Positions 60,254 to 64,000 of a stretch of DNA of 64,000 nt are shown piece by piece. Each line of letters opens with the position of its first letter. Position 1 is the stretch's first letter. The notes under the pieces are model-generated. The model searched no databases. It was not told the origin of the DNA and saw only the letters and a list, made by a program, of their open reading frames with translations. Source of the stretch: Lojkania enalia (taxonomy: Eukaryota > Ascomycota > Dothideomycetes > Pleosporales); contig ML986749.1 of assembly GCA_010094045.1 (NCBI GenBank), forward strand, positions 45,662 to 109,661. Direction: 5' to 3'. Both the position numbers and the translations under genes were made by a program.

Positions 60254-61600
60254 AAGAGAACCGGTTCCCACATTACTTGGTCGATCTAGCAAGTGTGGAG
60301 GCCCTTTTACGGCCACAAAAGGGTAGAGCGGTCCACGAGGATGGTCTAGGAACTTCCCCGGAACGGCAGAAAAACATAACAAGCCATTGAGAATGAAATC
60401 TGAGTAGCATTTCCGACGCTTGCTTGCGTAGATACTCCCTCAAATGGCGGACGGGTCCAGACGTAGCATGTGTACGTAGTGCTGCGACAAAGGGTCGAAC
60501 TACGGTTCTTCACGCTGCACAGAGTTTGATTAAAGTCTATAGTCGAAGTAGAGGAGTCAGAAAGGCATACAAAATGAGTAGTCCTATCAAAAACAAAGAG
60601 AATACGCAAGTCTTAGCTAGGAACTGTACCGCCGCTATAGGTCTCTACCGAGGTAGAAATAAATCATATGCCAAAAATCCGTTGTAACAACGTACATAAG
60701 CTCCCCCAGTAGAATCTAACTGAGAATATTCCAGGCCAGGTTCATAGGAGCCTGTTGTCTTCACACTTCCAAGCGCCCAATTATTGAAGTAGGCGTAAGT
60801 GGGGGTGTAGTAGGCTGGACGTGGTGTTCCGTCGTGGTTGTAGTTGTTACTAGAATGTCCCACGGGCGGTTATAGCAATGAGTATCGTGCTTAAATCTTC
60901 CTGAACTCGACGACGGCGGCGGCGAGGAGGAGGAGGAGGAGGAGGAGGAGGTGGTGGTGGTGGTGGTGGTAGTGGAGCATAGACGAAGCCCTAGGACTGG
61001 GGAAGAATGACTTAATGCGACGCTGGATAGACTGTTCTCCGTCAACCTAGCAGTGATAGCATTCCGCACCGCGTCTCTGCTTTAACTAACCTTCGATTAG
61101 TATCGTATAACAGTAGAAGGTTTATACTTATACTTCTCCGAGGCTGTTCGCGCATAGATTCATACCGTCTACGCATCTAAACTCACCCTTATTCTTCGGT
61201 ACAGCACCTCTATTCCAATTTGTATCCCAAAATTTTATGATTTTTTTTCAGTTCACAGATAGAACTAGTGCGAGCAGTACGCTGAACTTAAGGACAAATT
61301 GTGCCTATTAACATTAGCTAAGGGACTTCGCATAGATTGCTAACTTACTAGTAAAGCTAAACGATTATTGGGAATCTATATAAAGCCAATACTTATACTA
61401 GTAGCGATCAGGTAGCTAATAATATAGGAAATTAACTTCAATATATCTTCCTGAGTCCCTGCACGGTGCTGGTTAATACAAATTTAGGAAAAGGTTCCTG
61501 CGACGAAAAGATGAAGCACGATACCTGCAGAATAGGCGCCTATCTTCGTTAGAGGAGAATAAGGGAAGACCTGTACATCAGACAGGCGACGGAATGCGGC
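60254..61600. other. region between the two membrane-type genes, low-complexity ORFs only
   Basis: Contains opposing ORFs at 60346-60609 (minus) and 60424-60687 (plus). Minus-strand frames at 60645-61069 span a GAG/GTG microsatellite. One minus frame (60863-60645) reads HDGTPRPAYYTPTYAYFNNW and then GSYEPGLEYSQLDSTGGAYV, which looks protein-like, and could be an exon of an unmodelled minus-strand gene. It lacks an ATG and I found no confident splice sites. From 61.08 to 61.6 kb I see no gene. Confidence 0.4.
60914..60975. repeat. GGC/GAG/GTG trinucleotide microsatellite
   Basis: Plus strand (GGC)n then (GAG)n at about 60924-60950, followed by (GTG)n at 60951-60972. On the minus strand it would encode Thr and Ser runs. 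High GC, in contrast with the RIP block. Confidence 0.9.
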
Positions 61601-62029
61601 TTACAATCCGAAAGCGATTATACCAGCATAATAGATAGTATTTCGAATTCCGTCCATACGCGTCCTCCAGAAAACAAAGCACTGCACTTTATATTTAGCG
61701 AATTCTCCCCTCTTTGGTATTAAACATACCTCGATGATCAGCGCTTCGGTTGTAGTACCATCCAGTAGAAATAGGAAAGCTAGGTTAGGCGCATTCTTAG
61801 CTCTGCAGATACCGAAAGCAACGAAGGGGGAGACAAGTAAGATGAAAAGGCGTCCTCTATAAAGGAGCTTTCTTTTTATAAGTGCCTTAAAATCCCAAGT
61901 GAGTAAAACATACAGGAAGACAATAGTTGGAATAAGAAGTGCGAAGATAAGGGCCGCGACCAATAGATCGTCTACTGCTGTAGGTTGGAGTAAATTAGGA
62001 AAGACTGGTCGGGGCGACATAACGGACAT
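61601..62029 (-). CDS. small hydrophobic membrane protein
   Basis: From an ATG at 62029 the frame is open for 142 residues. A canonical 48-nt intron (61729-61682: GTATGT start, GCTAAAT inside, GTGCAG end) lies within it, is a multiple of three and has no stop. The product is therefore 126 residues if spliced and 142 if not. Hydrophobic segments at about 21-44 (DLLVAALIFALLIPTIVFLY and on) and 60-75 (RLFILLVSPFVAFGI), with a third near 82-90, suggest a multi-pass membrane protein. No family recognised. It may be the N-terminal part of a longer spliced gene. Upstream lies a TATATATA at 62134-62127 within a segment like that before the 59.4-60.1 kb gene. Confidence 0.5.
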   Translation of the reverse strand: MSVMSPRPVFPNLLQPTAVDDLLVAALIFALLIPTIVFLYVLLTWDFKALIKRKLLYRGRLFILLVSPFVAFGICRAKNAPNLAFLFLLDGTTTEALIIEVCLIPKRGEFAKYKVQCFVFWRTRMDGIRNTIYYAGIIAFGL

Positions 62030-62038
62030 ATAAACGTG

Positions 62039-62134
62039 TAGGAAGGCAACCGGTGAAGGTAAGATGAACGGTAAGGGAACGACACTAAAGGACCAAGGAT
62101 ATCTTAGCCTTGTCGAGGGGAGCGTGTATATATA
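62039..62134 (-). promoter_or_regulatory. shared promoter/leader segment, copy 2
   Basis: Minus-strand TATATATA at 62134-62127, followed by ACGCTCCCC, GATATCCTT and GGTTGCCTTCCT, ending 10 bp before the ATG at 62029. Same motif order as 60253-60173. Confidence 0.5.
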
Positions 62135-62500
62135 GTATAGACTTGCTTGCTATTAGCTGGAAAGCGAAATGCTATACCTTTAGTAAGCAAGAGGTTTCAG
62201 CTGTCGAACGCCTAGAGAGCATCTTCTAAACATACTCAGAGCATACTAACTCCTCAGAAACAATAGTCCGCGAGAGATAGAGTAATGCGTTCTCTTAGTA
62301 AGGTTGATTACTTACATCTGGACAAGGGTAGACCTGGTTTATTTGGGCCTGTTGTGAGGGTGCATCCGGGAGAAGGATAGTGTGAGCCCAGCCGAGAATA
62401 GTTAAGTCAACTCTGTTAAGGGGTCGACTTAACCACTTTAAGGAATAGAGAAGACCGCGCACATGGACGAACGGCTAGCATCTTCCATTACCTCCTAAAT
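62135..62500. other. intergenic region with an imperfect inverted repeat
   Basis: No gene seen. Includes the inverted repeat at 62401-62433. Presumably contains divergent promoters for the flanking genes. Confidence 0.45.
62401..62433. repeat. 11-bp inverted repeat, one mismatch
   Basis: GTTAAGTCAAC and GTCGACTTAAC face each other across 11 bases (10 of 11 pairs match). Could be a regulator site or a chance hairpin. Confidence 0.5.
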
Positions 62501-63962
62501 ATGGTGAAGGCCACAGAGTTTACTATATCTATAGGGTTAGCGGTTCGGCTACAGTGGCGCGAAAGCGAAGACGGGTCTATTATTATCTCAGCCAGCTGTA
62601 CAGCTAATACTCCCGGCGGAATTGAGAAGTTAACTCTGTGCGATAAATCAACATAGAGCTACGTAGAACGATGTAGATACGGCTCGAAAACGATAACCTT
62701 CAATACTCTCAACAACCCTAATGTCGTCGGCGCAAGTGATGCAAGTACTACCGAACGTGTAGGCAGGCTCTGGAAGAAGATTGAGGATTGCTAGGAGAAT
62801 GTGGAGCAGACTCTAACGGCCAATATAATGTCCTGGCGGGAGCCTGTCAACTTTTTTAGAACCTCCAAGTTTAATTCAACCGAAGACCTATCCTACCAGA
62901 CCTTAGAAAACTTGAGGAACAACCTGCATTAATACCAAACTCCGTTTTACAAGCTCAACCTCGCATCCTTTAATAAGATCCGCACTCGGAGCGCTAAACT
63001 ATCTAATCCTGAGTTTTCTATACTAAACTGTCGGAGATCGCTCCTAAACACGTTGCATCCTAGGTATAGGGCGCTAGACAAGCAGAAATGCAAAAACATC
63101 TGCAAGAGATATACAACGATTATTACTCAGGGAGCCGCTCTTCTCTTGCTAAGTTAAAATAATGCAGGCTTGTTACTGACAGTAGGTCCGGTTCTTAGTA
63201 GTATAGAGTAGGTCCATCTGTTATTTTAATACCGACGGCTTAATCGCGGCAGTCTTAATTTTGTCTCTGAACAGCTAAGCTAAGGTGCTTTAATCTTAGA
63301 GTTGCTAGGGGAAAAAACAATTAAGAATTCGAGGAGATATAAAGAACTAGTCTTAGGACTCTGCGGTTACTTGGAAGAGACAAGAGATTTACTACGGGAA
63401 GGGAAAATTGTGCTAAAAAAGCGGCGGGTGCTGTACGGTAAGTCGATTCCCCTGTTGCGAGGTGTAATTAGCGGCAGCTTATAGACGACTGTAGACAGAT
63501 AAGCCAGACGGCCCACCCCAGCACTCCTACTCACATGTCTCACCTGCAATCCAGACGACGATCTCGAGCGAAATGGACATAAATATGCTGCGTCAATTGC
63601 GGGAGTTAGGCGATGCATAAGAGCAGTAGAGTGGTAGCTTAAGATTAGTAGAGGCAAGGGGCACGCAGGACAGTCTCTCTGGGCTAGAGTCGGATTAGTT
63701 AGACGAATGTCGATTCATAACGGCAGTAGACACCCCTTAGGCCGGGGACCTTAGTGGAACTGAAGAAGGCTTATCAAGTCGGTTTCCGGGATTCGCCAGC
63801 ATCGGTAAACAGCACGAAGGTATTATAGGAGTGAGTATTACTGGGGAGAAGGTTGTTATAGAAGAAAGCGACCTGCCGTCTGTATGTGTAACAGATATAT
63901 TAATAGAGGATAGAGAGCTTCAAGAATATGTGGATTTATATAGGCCTGACGAGCCTGCCTAA
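62501..63962 (+). pseudogene. lightly RIP-damaged gene, family unknown
   Basis: An ATG at 62501 opens a register of 421 codons to a TGA at 63761-63763, with 11 in-frame stops, all TAA or TAG. In most of the gene CA and TG are still present, so damage is mild. It reads TEFTISIGLAVRLQWRESED, NTLNNPNVVGASDASTTERV, GRLWKKIEDC, NICKRYTTIITQGAALLLLS and a clean last part with RRYKELVLGLCGYLEETRDL. Another frame takes over near 63.74 kb (SSRFPGFASIGKQHEGIIGV, then DILIEDRELQEYVDLYRPDE) and ends at a TAA at 63960-63962. This implies an intron or a frameshift; a GTAAGT at 63439 is one candidate donor. No domain recognised. The minus-strand ORF at 63367-63657 is a shadow. Confidence 0.5.
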
Positions 63963-64000
63963 TATACCTATACTTCATACTTCATCCTTCCCATCCTGCT

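Noticed and set aside
63367..63657. 96-codon minus-strand ORF
   Set aside because: Shadow of the plus-strand decayed gene at 62501-63962.
1..64000. tRNA, rRNA or CRISPR array
   Set aside because: No convincing cloverleaf, rRNA segment or evenly spaced repeat array other than the TPR-coding repeats was seen.

Overview
The window looks like a piece of a filamentous ascomycete (Pezizomycotina) chromosome with two very different halves. From the start to about 52.5 kb it is an AT-rich block carrying the signature of repeat-induced point mutation (RIP): CpA and TpG are nearly absent, TpA is everywhere and CpG is kept (positions 47641-47700 contain no CA and no TG at all). From about 53 kb to the end, CA and TG are back at ordinary frequency. 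That half holds normal small fungal genes with about 50-nt introns that start GTAAGT or similar and carry CTAAC/CTAAT/CTGAC-type branch sites.

The RIP block has almost no ordinary open reading frame, but it is not featureless. Many stretches stay in one register for hundreds of codons if every in-frame TAA/TAG is read as a former CAA/CAG (or TGG). I followed such frames at about 1.06-2.34, 5.67-6.59, 22.3-23.2, 24.3-25.5, 25.9-27.2, 29.8-30.85, 32.94-33.47, 37.2-38.0, 39.2-41.45, 47.33-49.0, 49.5-50.4 and 51.2-51.75 kb. Most match no family I recognise. Exceptions are a C-terminal tail like those of pogo/Fot-type (DDE_1) transposases at 41.0-41.45 kb, and a NACHT/NB-ARC-type NLR remnant whose ten 42-residue TPR repeats (41.7-42.96 kb) remain GC-rich inside the AT-rich block. 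Several of the decayed genes are repeated within the window: 39.2-41.15 kb against inverted copies at 45.9-46.1 and 51.2-51.75 kb, and 25.9-26.6 kb against 30.1-30.85 kb. Repetition is what RIP requires. A 164-bp unit is present twice in tandem and once inverted at 13.7-14.2 kb.

The right flank contains: an intact F-box/ankyrin gene (53.08 kb, +); a small unknown ORF (54.65 kb, +); a decayed gene (55.78 kb, +); a three-exon gene for a 401-residue protein with a fungal ubiquitin-like domain and a proline run (57.85-56.55 kb, -); a two-exon ZZ-finger-like microprotein (58.28 kb, +); two minus-strand genes for small membrane-type proteins (60.1-59.37 and 62.03-61.6 kb) that share a similar promoter/leader segment; and a mildly RIP-damaged gene at the right end (62.5-63.96 kb, +). 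A perfect 15-bp hairpin lies at 55.48 kb.

Splice models, domain calls and decoded frames come from reading the sequence by eye. No alignment or database search was run.
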